Shown here in pieces: positions 28,189-36,718 of a stretch of DNA of 64,000 bases. Below the pieces are notes generated by a model, which was not told where the DNA came from, did not search any database, and saw only the letters and a program-made list of their open reading frames with translations. Location of the stretch: NCBI RefSeq assembly GCF_000278275.1, contig NZ_JH725147.1:1991063-2055062 (forward strand), given 5' to 3'. This DNA comes from Bartonella tamiae Th239. Its GTDB lineage: Bacteria; Pseudomonadota; Alphaproteobacteria; Rhizobiales; Rhizobiaceae. Within the stretch, counting starts at the first letter, position 1, and every line of letters starts with the position of its first letter. The translations under genes and the position numbers were made by a program.

Positions 28189-29655
28189 ATGAATAAAGAC
28201 ATTATAAATAAAGAAGAAAATACAGTCTCATCTAAAACGCCAATAACCGGGAAATATTCAACGATTCCATTTTATCGTCGCTTACGTTTTAAACTGTTAC
28301 TTTTAATTGCTTTGTCTGTTTTTATCACTGAAATCTTAGTGTTTATACCTTCTATTGTCAGTATGAGACAAAGATGGCTAGAAGATCGTCATCAATCCGC
28401 TGAAGCCATCAGCCTTATCCTTGCCGCAGTTCCCTATCAATTGTTTGACAAGGAATTAAAAAATAATGTTCTTGTCGCAACTGATGCTTTAGCAATTATG
28501 ATCACATCTCATGACAAAAAACGTGAACTAATTCTGCAAGATTGCAAACCTCAAATTGATAATATTATTCATTTAGGAGAATTTAGTGAAACAAAAGCAA
28601 TCCTTGAGTCTTTTTCAACGCTTTTTTGGGGTGGCAATAAAACATTATTATTACGCGAAACAATTGAAGGCACAAACATTGAAATTGATATGATTATTGG
28701 CGATGCCCGTCTGCGTGACGCTATGCTACGCTTTACAGGTTTTTTTATATTAATCTCCTTAACTATTGCCATTATTGCTGCAACACTCATCTATTTAATC
28801 ATTTATGAATTGCTTGTTCGTCCTTTGCAAAATATTTACAATAATATGATTGAATTTGTCATTGAGCCTGATAATCCAAGCCGTATTCTTGTACCAGAAT
28901 CTCGCCGTGATGAAGTGGGTGCAACACAAAGACGGATTGCGGCAATCGAAATTGAATTACAAAAAAACTTTGTGCGACAGAAACATTTAGCAAATTTGGG
29001 TTTAGCGGTTTCTAAAATTAATCATGATATGCGTAACATCTTAGCCTCAGCTCAGCTCATGTCAGACCATCTTTGCAATGCAAAAGAGCCGATGGTACGA
29101 AAAATGGCTCCAAAATTGATTAAAGCAATCGACAGAGCTGTAAAATATAGTCATAGCGTTTTAACTTACGGGCGGACGCAAGAAATACCACCCAAATGTG
29201 AAATCATTGCTTTAGAAAAATTGGTTGATGATATTTTTGATTCTCTTAAAATGCCGGGCTCTGACCAAATAGAATTTTTGAACTGCGTTTCACCGCATTT
29301 CAATATATATGCTGATTATGAGCAATTGCATCGTGCACTTACCAATTTGAGTAGAAATGCCGTACAAGCAATGATTGAAAGGCCTCAGAACGGATACCAT
29401 ATTAATCGTCTTTCCATCAAAGCCTATCATAGCAAGCAGATGGCTCATATCATTGTTGAAGATACAGGCCCTGGCCTTCCAGAAAAAGCCAAAAAACATC
29501 TTTATTCACCTTTCGAAGGATCAGTCGGTCATAATGGCTCTGGATTAGGACTTGCCATTTCGAAAGAACTGATCACTGCGCATGGCGGAACATTAAATTT
29601 TATAGATGATGGGCAAATTGGTACAAAATTTGAAATAGATTTGCCAGATAAATGA
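28189..29655 (+). CDS. Orphan HAMP-domain sensor histidine kinase
   Basis: A 488-residue membrane kinase. Helices at about 34-57 and 182-207 flank a periplasmic sensor; a HAMP segment follows (RPLQNIYNNM). The phospho-acceptor is H279 in SKINHDMRNIL, an HDMRN variant of the usual H-box. The ATPase domain has the N-box NLSRNAVQAM, the G1 box VEDTGPGLP and the G2 box GSGLGLAIS. No response regulator gene lies next to it. Signal and partner are unknown. Confidence 0.88.
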   Translation: MNKDIINKEENTVSSKTPITGKYSTIPFYRRLRFKLLLLIALSVFITEILVFIPSIVSMRQRWLEDRHQSAEAISLILAAVPYQLFDKELKNNVLVATDALAIMITSHDKKRELILQDCKPQIDNIIHLGEFSETKAILESFSTLFWGGNKTLLLRETIEGTNIEIDMIIGDARLRDAMLRFTGFFILISLTIAIIAATLIYLIIYELLVRPLQNIYNNMIEFVIEPDNPSRILVPESRRDEVGATQRRIAAIEIELQKNFVRQKHLANLGLAVSKINHDMRNILASAQLMSDHLCNAKEPMVRKMAPKLIKAIDRAVKYSHSVLTYGRTQEIPPKCEIIALEKLVDDIFDSLKMPGSDQIEFLNCVSPHFNIYADYEQLHRALTNLSRNAVQAMIERPQNGYHINRLSIKAYHSKQMAHIIVEDTGPGLPEKAKKHLYSPFEGSVGHNGSGLGLAISKELITAHGGTLNFIDDGQIGTKFEIDLPDK

Positions 29656-29803
29656 AAAACACCTTTATGACTATTTTCAGGAATACATGAACACGCATTG
29701 CAATATAAATATGAAAAACCCTATAAAAAAGTAAATCTTCTCTTGCAATTCATCGCCGAACGCTTTAGTTAGCGCATATCTTAAAACGAAAACTCGTTTG
29801 ATT

Positions 29804-29880
29804 GCACCCGTAGCTCAGCTGGATAGAGCACCAGACTACGAATCTGGGGGTCAGGAGTTCGAATCTCTTCGGGTGCGCCA
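29804..29880 (+). tRNA. tRNA-Arg (ACG)
   Basis: A 77-base cloverleaf with acceptor GCACCCG/CGGGTGC, anticodon loop CTACGAA (anticodon ACG, A34 expected to be converted to inosine by TadA), T-loop TTCGAAT and an encoded CCA. Confidence 0.95.
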
Positions 29881-30066
29881 CTTGTTTTATATGTATGATT
29901 GTTTTGTCTAAATCGGCTATTTTTTGTAAATAACCCTACTTCCTAAAGCCAATTATTTTGCACTCACATATATTTACCCCTCCCATTGATAAAATTAATA
30001 TCGCTTGAGCCAATATATTAAAATTACTTCATTGTCGAACAGAGAGATAAAAGAAAACTATCATGC

Positions 30067-30104
30067 ATGGCATAATTATGCCATTGTTAATGTCATGCTA
30101 TAAT
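30067..30104 (+). promoter_or_regulatory. 18-bp perfect palindrome next to a TATAAT box
   Basis: ATGGCATAATTATGCCAT (30067-30084) is a perfect palindrome; a consensus TATAAT follows at 30099-30104, so the palindrome covers the -35 zone. It looks like an operator-promoter for the gene now decayed downstream. The rest of the 366-base gap after tRNA-Arg holds nothing I can support. Confidence 0.5.
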
Positions 30105-30246
30105 TTTTAAAACATCACACAATTGATCATTATTTTAACTCACATTATATAATATCACTCTTTTACATATACTGCTACACTTGAGCAAAAGGTCACAGGA
30201 CATGAATGTCTTTCTGTCCAAGAAATACTAGGTGTGAAGGTTCCAT

Positions 30247-30809
30247 GTGCCATTAAAAAAAGGCCACGACAGTTCTGGTTATTGACTTTCAAAATGAATA
30301 TTTACCTGAAAATTTCCTTTTCCTAACGCGCAAAATGCTATAAAAATTGCCAATCGTGTTATCAAATTTGCTGATAAAATTGTATTTTAGTAACACATGG
30401 GCAACATATTTTTCCTGCCGGTGCGTCAATTTTTGCAAAAAATAGTCCCACTTCTTCATTTCAAAATGATATCCAACCTCATAATAATCAATTGATAATA
30501 ATAAAAGATCAGGTCAGTGTTTTTGCATCAACAGATATTGATAAACGCTTAAAAGAAAAAGGCATAAATACACTTATCATAACAGGTCTCATGACACACG
30601 CTTGTGTTTCAGGTGCAGCAAGAGATGCCGTTCCTAACGGCTACAACGTGATCATTGTTGATGATGCTTGTGCGGCAAGACAACTTAATGTACAGGACCA
30701 CCAACCTTTATCAGACGTACAGGTTCACGAAGCTTCATTTGCAACCATTAACGAAGGTTTTGTTCAAATTTTCACGACGGACGAAGTCTTAAAATTTGAG
30801 CTTATTTAA
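30247..30809 (+). pseudogene. Decayed isochorismatase-family cysteine hydrolase
   Basis: Fragments of one isochorismatase-like hydrolase can be read in successive frames. First is TTVLVIDFQNEY (about 30267-30302). Next, in another frame, is AIKIANRVIKFADKI, ending at an in-frame TAG. Then VTHGQHIFPAGASIFAKN continues without further breaks into the intact C-terminal half (30492-30809), which has ITGLMTHACVSGAARDAV with the catalytic cysteine. At least two frameshifts and a stop, one probably in the AAAAAAA run at 30255-30261, disrupt it. The C-terminal 105-residue frame alone lacks the N-terminal catalytic Asp region and is unlikely to work. Confidence 0.8.
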
Positions 30810-31284
30810 AGCATTTACTCAATTACGTGATAATTACAAAATTGCCTTAAGTTAGTAAAAATTTTCATATGAGTGATTATAGCAAGAGAATGTTTTATTA
30901 AAATTTTGTATGTCATAGAGCAGATCATCTTCGTTTAAGTGCATATGAAACGTGTGAACAGAAATACCTTTAATGGTGTTAAAGTTGACTTTTGCAAATC
31001 CTTAAATTTTTTATTGCTATTGATATGAGCACTTCCTAGATGGTTCCAACCGTGAAATGGACAGCCCCATATTCAACCTCATCCGTTATAAACGCGCTAT
31101 CAATGAAAATTTATGACACAAGCAATATGTAATCTCTTAAATCACGTATGATTAAAATGATTGGCGAAATTGCGATTTAAAATTTTCAGCTGAGATTTTA
31201 AAAAATTTATAAAATTGACAAAAATTATGAGCCGCAATGCTCAATTTTTGATTTAAAAATTAAACTATGGATAAACAATATGAA
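30810..31284. other. Intergenic region after the pseudogene
   Basis: About 475 AT-rich bases with no open frame that I can support and no recognised gene fragment. It contains the probable dppF terminator hairpin near its right end. Confidence 0.4.
31221..31249 (-). terminator. Possible terminator of the dpp operon
   Basis: On the minus strand AAAATTGAGC pairs with GCTCATAATTTT (two-base bulge) around a short loop, and TTTTTG ends the stem. It lies 36 bases after the dppF stop. Confidence 0.4.
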
Positions 31285-32124
31285 TTAAAACGCGTGAGAA
31301 GACACTTTTTTAGCAAGACGGTTTTTGATAGCTGAAATACTTGCCGTAGGTGTCGCCGCAAAAAGTTTTTTCGTATAGTCATGTTGCGGATTTAAAAAAA
31401 TGTCCTCTCGAGATCCATATTCAACGATTTCCCCAAAATACATCACCATAACGCGATCCGCAATATAGCGAACAACAGATAAATCATGACTAATAAACAC
31501 ATATGTTAACTTAAATTCTTCTTGAAGGTCTGCCAGAAGATTGAGAACTTGCGCCTGAACTGAAAGATCAAGTGCTGAAACGGGTTCATCAAGCACCAAT
31601 ATTTTTGGGCGCAACATTAATGCACGTGCTATGGCAATTCTTTGACGTTGACCACCTGAAAACATATGGGGGTAACGATGAAAATATTCTTTTGGTAAAC
31701 CAACCTTTTCAAGCATTTGCTCTGCTTGATATTGGCGTTCTTTAGAAGATAAATCCGTATTCAACAATAATGGTTCAGTTAAAACATTGCCAATTTTTTG
31801 TCGTGGATTAAGCGAGCCATAGGGATTTTGAAACACTATTTGAACTTTTTGACGCATTTGCGTTGTAATGCACTGTTTTGCAATATTCATCTCCTCTCCA
31901 TCAATGGTTAACTTACCAGATGTTTGAGGATCAATAAGGCTAAGGATACGCGCAAGAGTGGATTTTCCACATCCTGATTCACCCACAATCGCAAGTGTTT
32001 CGCCCTTTTCAACTTGAAAGGAAACATGATTGACCGCATGTAAGATATTTTTTTTGCCAAATAAACCCGATGTACTGACATAATCGCGCGTTACATCTTG
32101 CGCATCAATCATAATACTTGTCAT
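31285..32124 (-). CDS. dppF: Dipeptide ABC transporter ATP-binding protein DppF
   Basis: A 279-residue ATPase, last gene of the dpp operon, powering peptide import with DppD. Motifs: Walker A GESGCGKST, Q-loop VFQNPYGSLNPR, signature FSGGQRQR, Walker B ILVLDEPVSALD, H-loop FISHDLSVV. Its ATG overlaps the dppD stop by four bases. The C-terminal peptide-transporter (oligo_HPY) segment is short compared with many DppF proteins, ending soon after HDYTKKLFAATPT. Confidence 0.9.
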   Translation of the reverse strand: MTSIMIDAQDVTRDYVSTSGLFGKKNILHAVNHVSFQVEKGETLAIVGESGCGKSTLARILSLIDPQTSGKLTIDGEEMNIAKQCITTQMRQKVQIVFQNPYGSLNPRQKIGNVLTEPLLLNTDLSSKERQYQAEQMLEKVGLPKEYFHRYPHMFSGGQRQRIAIARALMLRPKILVLDEPVSALDLSVQAQVLNLLADLQEEFKLTYVFISHDLSVVRYIADRVMVMYFGEIVEYGSREDIFLNPQHDYTKKLFAATPTASISAIKNRLAKKVSSHAF

Positions 32125-32963
32125 AAGGCTTCTTCCTGTATGTCCATAAAGTCTGAAACTGTAGACAAACGCGTACCGTTTGCATTTTCTGGAAGTGCAG
32201 ATAAGAGAGCTTTGGTATATGGATTTTGCGGTGTTTCAAAAAGCGATAAAACATCCGCTTCTTCCATTTTTTGCCCTTTATATTGAACAATGACACGATC
32301 AGCCGTTTCAGCAACAACACCCATGTCATGTGTTATCATTATGATCCCCATATTATGACTTTTTTGTAACTCAAGCAATAAATCTAATATTTGTTTTTGT
32401 ATTGTCACATCAAGCGCGGTTGTTGGCTCATCTGCAATAAGTAATTTAGGATTACAAGCAATAGCCATAGCAATCATAATACGCTGACATTGCCCTCCTG
32501 ATAATTGATGAGGAAAACTTTTTAATCTTTTTTCAGGTTCAGGCAAACCAACTGAATGCAAAAGCTCAATTGTTCTTATCCGTCTTTCACGTCTTTTTAG
32601 ATGCAAATGTGCTTTCAATACTTCTTCGATTTGATAACCAATTGTAAAACAAGGATTAAGGCTAGCAATTGGCTCTTGAAAAATCATTGAAATTTCTTTG
32701 CCAATAATTGCACGCTTTTGCTTTTTTGTAAGAGCTTTAAGATCAATACCTTCAAACAGCATTTGATCAACTGTAACGGTCGCTGTTTTTGGCAAAAGTC
32801 CCATAACAGCCAACATACTCACAGATTTTCCTGAACCAGATTCACCAACAATTGCCAAAATTTCATTATTTTCAACATTTATGTCAATATTTTTAACGGC
32901 ATAAAAAGGCCCAGCAGCTGTATCAAATGAAACGCTAAGATTGCGTATTTCTAAGAGTGACAT
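32121..32963 (-). CDS. dppD: Dipeptide ABC transporter ATP-binding protein DppD
   Basis: A 280-residue ATPase paired with DppF. Motifs: Walker A GESGSGKSV, Q-loop IFQEPIASLNP, signature LSGGQCQR, Walker B LLIADEPTTALD, H-loop ITHDMGVV. An NPYTKALLSALPE segment near the C-terminus is the oligopeptide-transporter tail, but without the complete cysteine cluster found in some homologues. Three bases separate it from dppC. Confidence 0.9.
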   Translation of the reverse strand: MSLLEIRNLSVSFDTAAGPFYAVKNIDINVENNEILAIVGESGSGKSVSMLAVMGLLPKTATVTVDQMLFEGIDLKALTKKQKRAIIGKEISMIFQEPIASLNPCFTIGYQIEEVLKAHLHLKRRERRIRTIELLHSVGLPEPEKRLKSFPHQLSGGQCQRIMIAMAIACNPKLLIADEPTTALDVTIQKQILDLLLELQKSHNMGIIMITHDMGVVAETADRVIVQYKGQKMEEADVLSLFETPQNPYTKALLSALPENANGTRLSTVSDFMDIQEEAL

Positions 32964-32966
32964 CGC

Positions 32967-33875
32967 TTAGCTCCTTTTCAATTTTGGATCGAGAGCGTCG
33001 CGCAATCCATCACCCATTAAATTTATTGCCAAAACCAAAATAAGGATTGATAATCCAGGAAAAGTAACAATCCACCATCCACTTCTTACAAATTCGCGGG
33101 CATCTGCAAGCATGGTTCCCCATTCTGGTGTAGGCGCTTGCGCTCCCATTCCAAGAAAACCAAGTGCTGCGACGTCCAGTATCGCTGTTGAAAATGAAAA
33201 TGTTGCCTGTACAATAATTGGCGCCAAACAATTGGGTAAAATTGTTTTGAACATCAAACGTAAAGAGCCAGCGCCTGCCAGTTTTGATGCCACAACATAT
33301 TCACGATTTTTTTCAGCTAAAACCGTAGCACGCGCCAAACGCACAAAATGCGGTTGCAGTGCCACAGCTGTAGCAATAATAGCTCCTTGCAGACCATATC
33401 CAACAATACTAACCAATACGAGTGCCAATAAAAGCGAAGGAAAAGCCAAAACGATATCCATAATACGCATAATAACTGTTTCAATAACACCGCCAATATA
33501 ACCAGCAATCACACCAACAATGACCCCAAAAATCATTGCAGCAAGTGAAACCACGACCCCAACCATCAGTGAATAACGTGCACCATATAAAAGACGGGAC
33601 AAAATATCACGACCAACAGCATCGCTACCAAGAATAAATTGCCAGGAGCCACCTTCTTGCCAAACAGGGGGGCGTTGCAAAGCTTCGCGATATTGCACCT
33701 CATAACCATGAGGGGCAATCAGCGGCGCAATGATGGCTAAGATGATAATGGTAATAAAAACGAGCAAACCAACAACAGCACCGCGATTATGTTTAAAACT
33801 ATACCAAAACTCACGAAATGCTTGCGCACGCACTGAATGCGTTGTTGTGCTCACTGTCTCTATTTTGCTCATCAT
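32967..33875 (-). CDS. dppC: Dipeptide ABC transporter permease DppC
   Basis: A 302-residue inner-membrane permease with six predicted helices. It carries the DppC N-terminal segment (FREFWYSFKHNRGAVVGLLVF), LGSDAVGRDILSRLLYGARYSL, and the EAA loop near VVASKLAGAGSLRLMFKTILPNCLAPI. It forms the membrane channel with DppB. Its start overlaps the dppB stop by four bases. Confidence 0.92.
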   Translation of the reverse strand: MMSKIETVSTTTHSVRAQAFREFWYSFKHNRGAVVGLLVFITIIILAIIAPLIAPHGYEVQYREALQRPPVWQEGGSWQFILGSDAVGRDILSRLLYGARYSLMVGVVVSLAAMIFGVIVGVIAGYIGGVIETVIMRIMDIVLAFPSLLLALVLVSIVGYGLQGAIIATAVALQPHFVRLARATVLAEKNREYVVASKLAGAGSLRLMFKTILPNCLAPIIVQATFSFSTAILDVAALGFLGMGAQAPTPEWGTMLADAREFVRSGWWIVTFPGLSILILVLAINLMGDGLRDALDPKLKRS

Positions 33876-34888
33876 GAACCTCGATTATGTCTTACACGCG
33901 GATTAATCAAGCCATAAAGCACATCAACAACAAGATTAACGAGCATCACTAATAATGCGATTATTAAAAGCCCCCCTTGCACCGCTGCATAATCACGCCG
34001 AGAAATGGAATCAATCATCCATTTGCCTATTCCTGGCCATGAAAAAATTGTTTCTGTTAAAATTGCGCCTCCCATCAAAACGCCAACTTGCAAACCAATC
34101 GTTGTAATAACTGGAATGAAAGCGTTGCGAAGCGCATGAATACCAATGACACGAAATGAACTTAAACCTTTCGCTTGCGCTGTACGCACATAATCTTCAC
34201 TCAATACTTCAAGCATTGCAGAACGAGTTTGGCGCGCAATCACTGCCAAAGGAATGGTTGCCAAAACAATCGTTGGCAATATGAGATGAGAAATAGCAGA
34301 AGAAAAAGCCCCCTTTTCACCAGATAACCAACTGTCAATTAGCATAAACCCTGTGGGCTGATCGAAAAAATAAAGAAATGATATTCGCCCTGAAACAGGG
34401 GTCCATCCTAAAATACCACTAAAAAGCATAATCAGTAGTAAACCCCACCAAAAAATAGGCATGGAATATCCTGTGAGTGCGACGCCCATTGATGTTTGAT
34501 CAAACCAAGATCCACGTTTTACTGCAGCAAATACACCAGCAGGCACACCTAGAATAATGGCCAGAATAATGGCACAAAGACCTAGTTCTAAAGTTGCTGG
34601 AAATAAAGTGAAAAATTCATGTGTGATGCTTTGTTTTGTTGCAAATGATGAGCCAAGATCACCATGAAGCACACCCCACAAATAATCTAAATATTGTTGC
34701 CAATAAGGGCGATCAAGCCCCAATTGGGTCATTAATTCAGCATGGCGCTCTGGTGAAACGCCTCTCTCTCCCGCCATTAGTAAAACTGGATCACCAGGAA
34801 GCGATCGAACGAAGATGAAAGAGATCAGCGTTATTCCAATAAAAGTAGGAATAATATAGCCTAATTTTTTCAAAATATATGACACCAT
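33872..34888 (-). CDS. dppB: Dipeptide ABC transporter permease DppB
   Basis: A 338-residue permease with six helices. The N-terminus ILKKLGYIIPTFIGITLISFIFVRSLPGDP is the conserved DppB/OppB start; the EAA loop lies around DYVRTAQAKGLSSFRVIGIHALRNAFIPV; FSWPGIGKWMIDSISRRDY is the usual C-terminal motif. It follows dppA by 22 bases. Confidence 0.92.
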   Translation of the reverse strand: MVSYILKKLGYIIPTFIGITLISFIFVRSLPGDPVLLMAGERGVSPERHAELMTQLGLDRPYWQQYLDYLWGVLHGDLGSSFATKQSITHEFFTLFPATLELGLCAIILAIILGVPAGVFAAVKRGSWFDQTSMGVALTGYSMPIFWWGLLLIMLFSGILGWTPVSGRISFLYFFDQPTGFMLIDSWLSGEKGAFSSAISHLILPTIVLATIPLAVIARQTRSAMLEVLSEDYVRTAQAKGLSSFRVIGIHALRNAFIPVITTIGLQVGVLMGGAILTETIFSWPGIGKWMIDSISRRDYAAVQGGLLIIALLVMLVNLVVDVLYGLINPRVRHNRGS

Positions 34889-34910
34889 TAGGCTTAAAAC
34901 TCCAAATTTT

Positions 34911-36515
34911 TTATTCTTCTATATCAACCGAGAAAAAATGATTACCCGCTACTGGATAAATTTTAAATCCCGTTACCTTTTTAGACATAGGCATATAAAC
35001 GGTTGAGTGATCCAAAACCAACCAAGGTGCTTGTTCTTTAAAGATAAGTTGTGCTTCTTCATAGAGTTTTGCACGCGCATTTTGATCATTGGTGATTTTG
35101 GCCTGGTTAATCAGCTTTTCAAATGGCTCATAACACCAGTTTGAATAATTATTTGTACCAATAGCCTGACAACTATTTAACACACTCAAAAAATTATCTG
35201 GATCACCATTATCACCAGCCCATCCTGCAATCATTGCGCCATCACGGTCTTTTTCACGCCCAAGCTTTAAATATTCCCCCCATTCCATAGAAACAATCTC
35301 GGCCTTCACGCCAACAGTATTAAAGTCAGCTTGAATAAGTTCAGCCGCACGGCGCGCATTGGGCATATAAGGACGGCTCACCGGCATCGCCCAGATCTTC
35401 ATTTGAAGACCCTTTACACCTGCAGCTTCCAACATTTGTTTGGCTTTTTCAGGATTATAAACATCATCCTTAACCGTGTCATTATACCCCCACATGGTAG
35501 GCGGTATAGGGTTCTTAGCAACCATTCCACCATCATCAAAAACCGCTTGCAATATAGCCTCTTTATTCACTGCCATATTTAAAGCCTGGCGCACTTCAAC
35601 CTTATCAAAAGGCGGTTGTAATGTGTTATAAGCCATATAGCCAACATTAAGACCAGCATTTTCTAAAACCTTAAGATTGGCATCTGCTTTTAAATCTTTA
35701 ACATCAGCAGGTGACGGATAAGACATAATATGGCATTCACCTGCTTTAAGCTTTTGTGCACGCACCGACGGATCAGTCGTAATAGCAAAAACCAAATTAT
35801 CAATCTTAGGACGATCGCCAAAATAATCATCATTGGCTTTATAGCGAATAACCGCATCTTTTTGATACGCCACAAAAGTAAAAGGACCTGTGCCAATCGG
35901 ATTCAGATTAAACTGTTCTTTCCTATCTTCTTTTTCAAGCTGATCAGCATATTCTTTCGAATTAATTGAAATAAAGGCCATCGCCAAATCCGCTAGAAAT
36001 GGTGCCTCTGGTTGATTAAGCGTAATCTTTAGCGTGTAATCATCAAGCTTTTCAACCGTTTTGATCAAATCTTGCAATCCCATACTATCAAAATATTGAT
36101 AGCCAATGCCTGGAATATAATCATGCCAAGGACTTTGTGGATTCATAGCACGATCAAAGGTAAACAAAACATCATCGGCATTCAATGTGCGGGTTGGGGT
36201 AAAATAAGATGTAGTTTGAAATTTAACACCTTCACGCAAATGAAAAATATACTCCAAGCCATCATCAGAAATTTCCCACTTTTCAGCCAAACCTGGCAAA
36301 ATGCCTGTTGCATCAGGATTAAACTCAACCAAACGATTATAAATTGTTAAAGCCGCAGCATCTACCGTCGTGCCACTGGTATAAAGTGCTGGATCAAACC
36401 CTTCAGGCGAAGCCTCCGAACAATAAATCAGTGTCTTTGCCGAAGCAGTACTGGCTAAGCTCATCATTGAACATGCAACCAAGGCAGTTCTTATTATCTT
36501 TTTCATCAATGTCAT
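34911..36515 (-). CDS. dppA: Dipeptide-binding protein DppA, copy 1
   Basis: A 534-residue periplasmic SBP_bac_5 binding protein. The signal peptide ends STASA before KTLIYCSEASPEGFDP. It retains the DppA ligand-loop form GWAGDNGDPDNFLSVLNSCQ. The start is placed at the third-position ATG (36513-36515) because the sequence shared with the second copy begins just before it (GAAAAGAACACAATG) and both copies then have exactly 534 residues; an ATG at 36533 would add six residues. It lies directly before dppB and is the probable original operon member. It may also bind heme or aminolevulinate as in E. coli. Confidence 0.92.
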   Translation of the reverse strand: MTLMKKIIRTALVACSMMSLASTASAKTLIYCSEASPEGFDPALYTSGTTVDAAALTIYNRLVEFNPDATGILPGLAEKWEISDDGLEYIFHLREGVKFQTTSYFTPTRTLNADDVLFTFDRAMNPQSPWHDYIPGIGYQYFDSMGLQDLIKTVEKLDDYTLKITLNQPEAPFLADLAMAFISINSKEYADQLEKEDRKEQFNLNPIGTGPFTFVAYQKDAVIRYKANDDYFGDRPKIDNLVFAITTDPSVRAQKLKAGECHIMSYPSPADVKDLKADANLKVLENAGLNVGYMAYNTLQPPFDKVEVRQALNMAVNKEAILQAVFDDGGMVAKNPIPPTMWGYNDTVKDDVYNPEKAKQMLEAAGVKGLQMKIWAMPVSRPYMPNARRAAELIQADFNTVGVKAEIVSMEWGEYLKLGREKDRDGAMIAGWAGDNGDPDNFLSVLNSCQAIGTNNYSNWCYEPFEKLINQAKITNDQNARAKLYEEAQLIFKEQAPWLVLDHSTVYMPMSKKVTGFKIYPVAGNHFFSVDIEE

Positions 36516-36654
36516 TGTGTTCTTTTCACTCATTTATTTTTTGTAATAAAAACTATTTTTTTCCACGTTACAAGTTTTTCGGATAAATCAAAAGCCATGA
36601 AATAGCTTAAGAGACTATTCTTATTGAGAAAATGATACATGCAGACTGTTTGCC

Positions 36655-36680
36655 TTGAAATGTTTTTTTAAAAAACATCT
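36655..36680. terminator. AT-rich hairpin between the two dppA copies
   Basis: ATGTTTTTT and AAAAAACAT form an AT-only stem just beyond the dppA copy 2 stop. It could attenuate transcription from copy 2 into copy 1. A weak case. Confidence 0.25.
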
Positions 36681-36718
36681 TTTTTAAAAAAATTATAATA
36701 CGGAATCAGATTTTCATT

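Noticed and set aside
30492-30809. A functional 105-residue isochorismatase-like protein
   Set aside because: It is only the C-terminal half; matching N-terminal motifs lie upstream in other frames, so this is part of a pseudogene.
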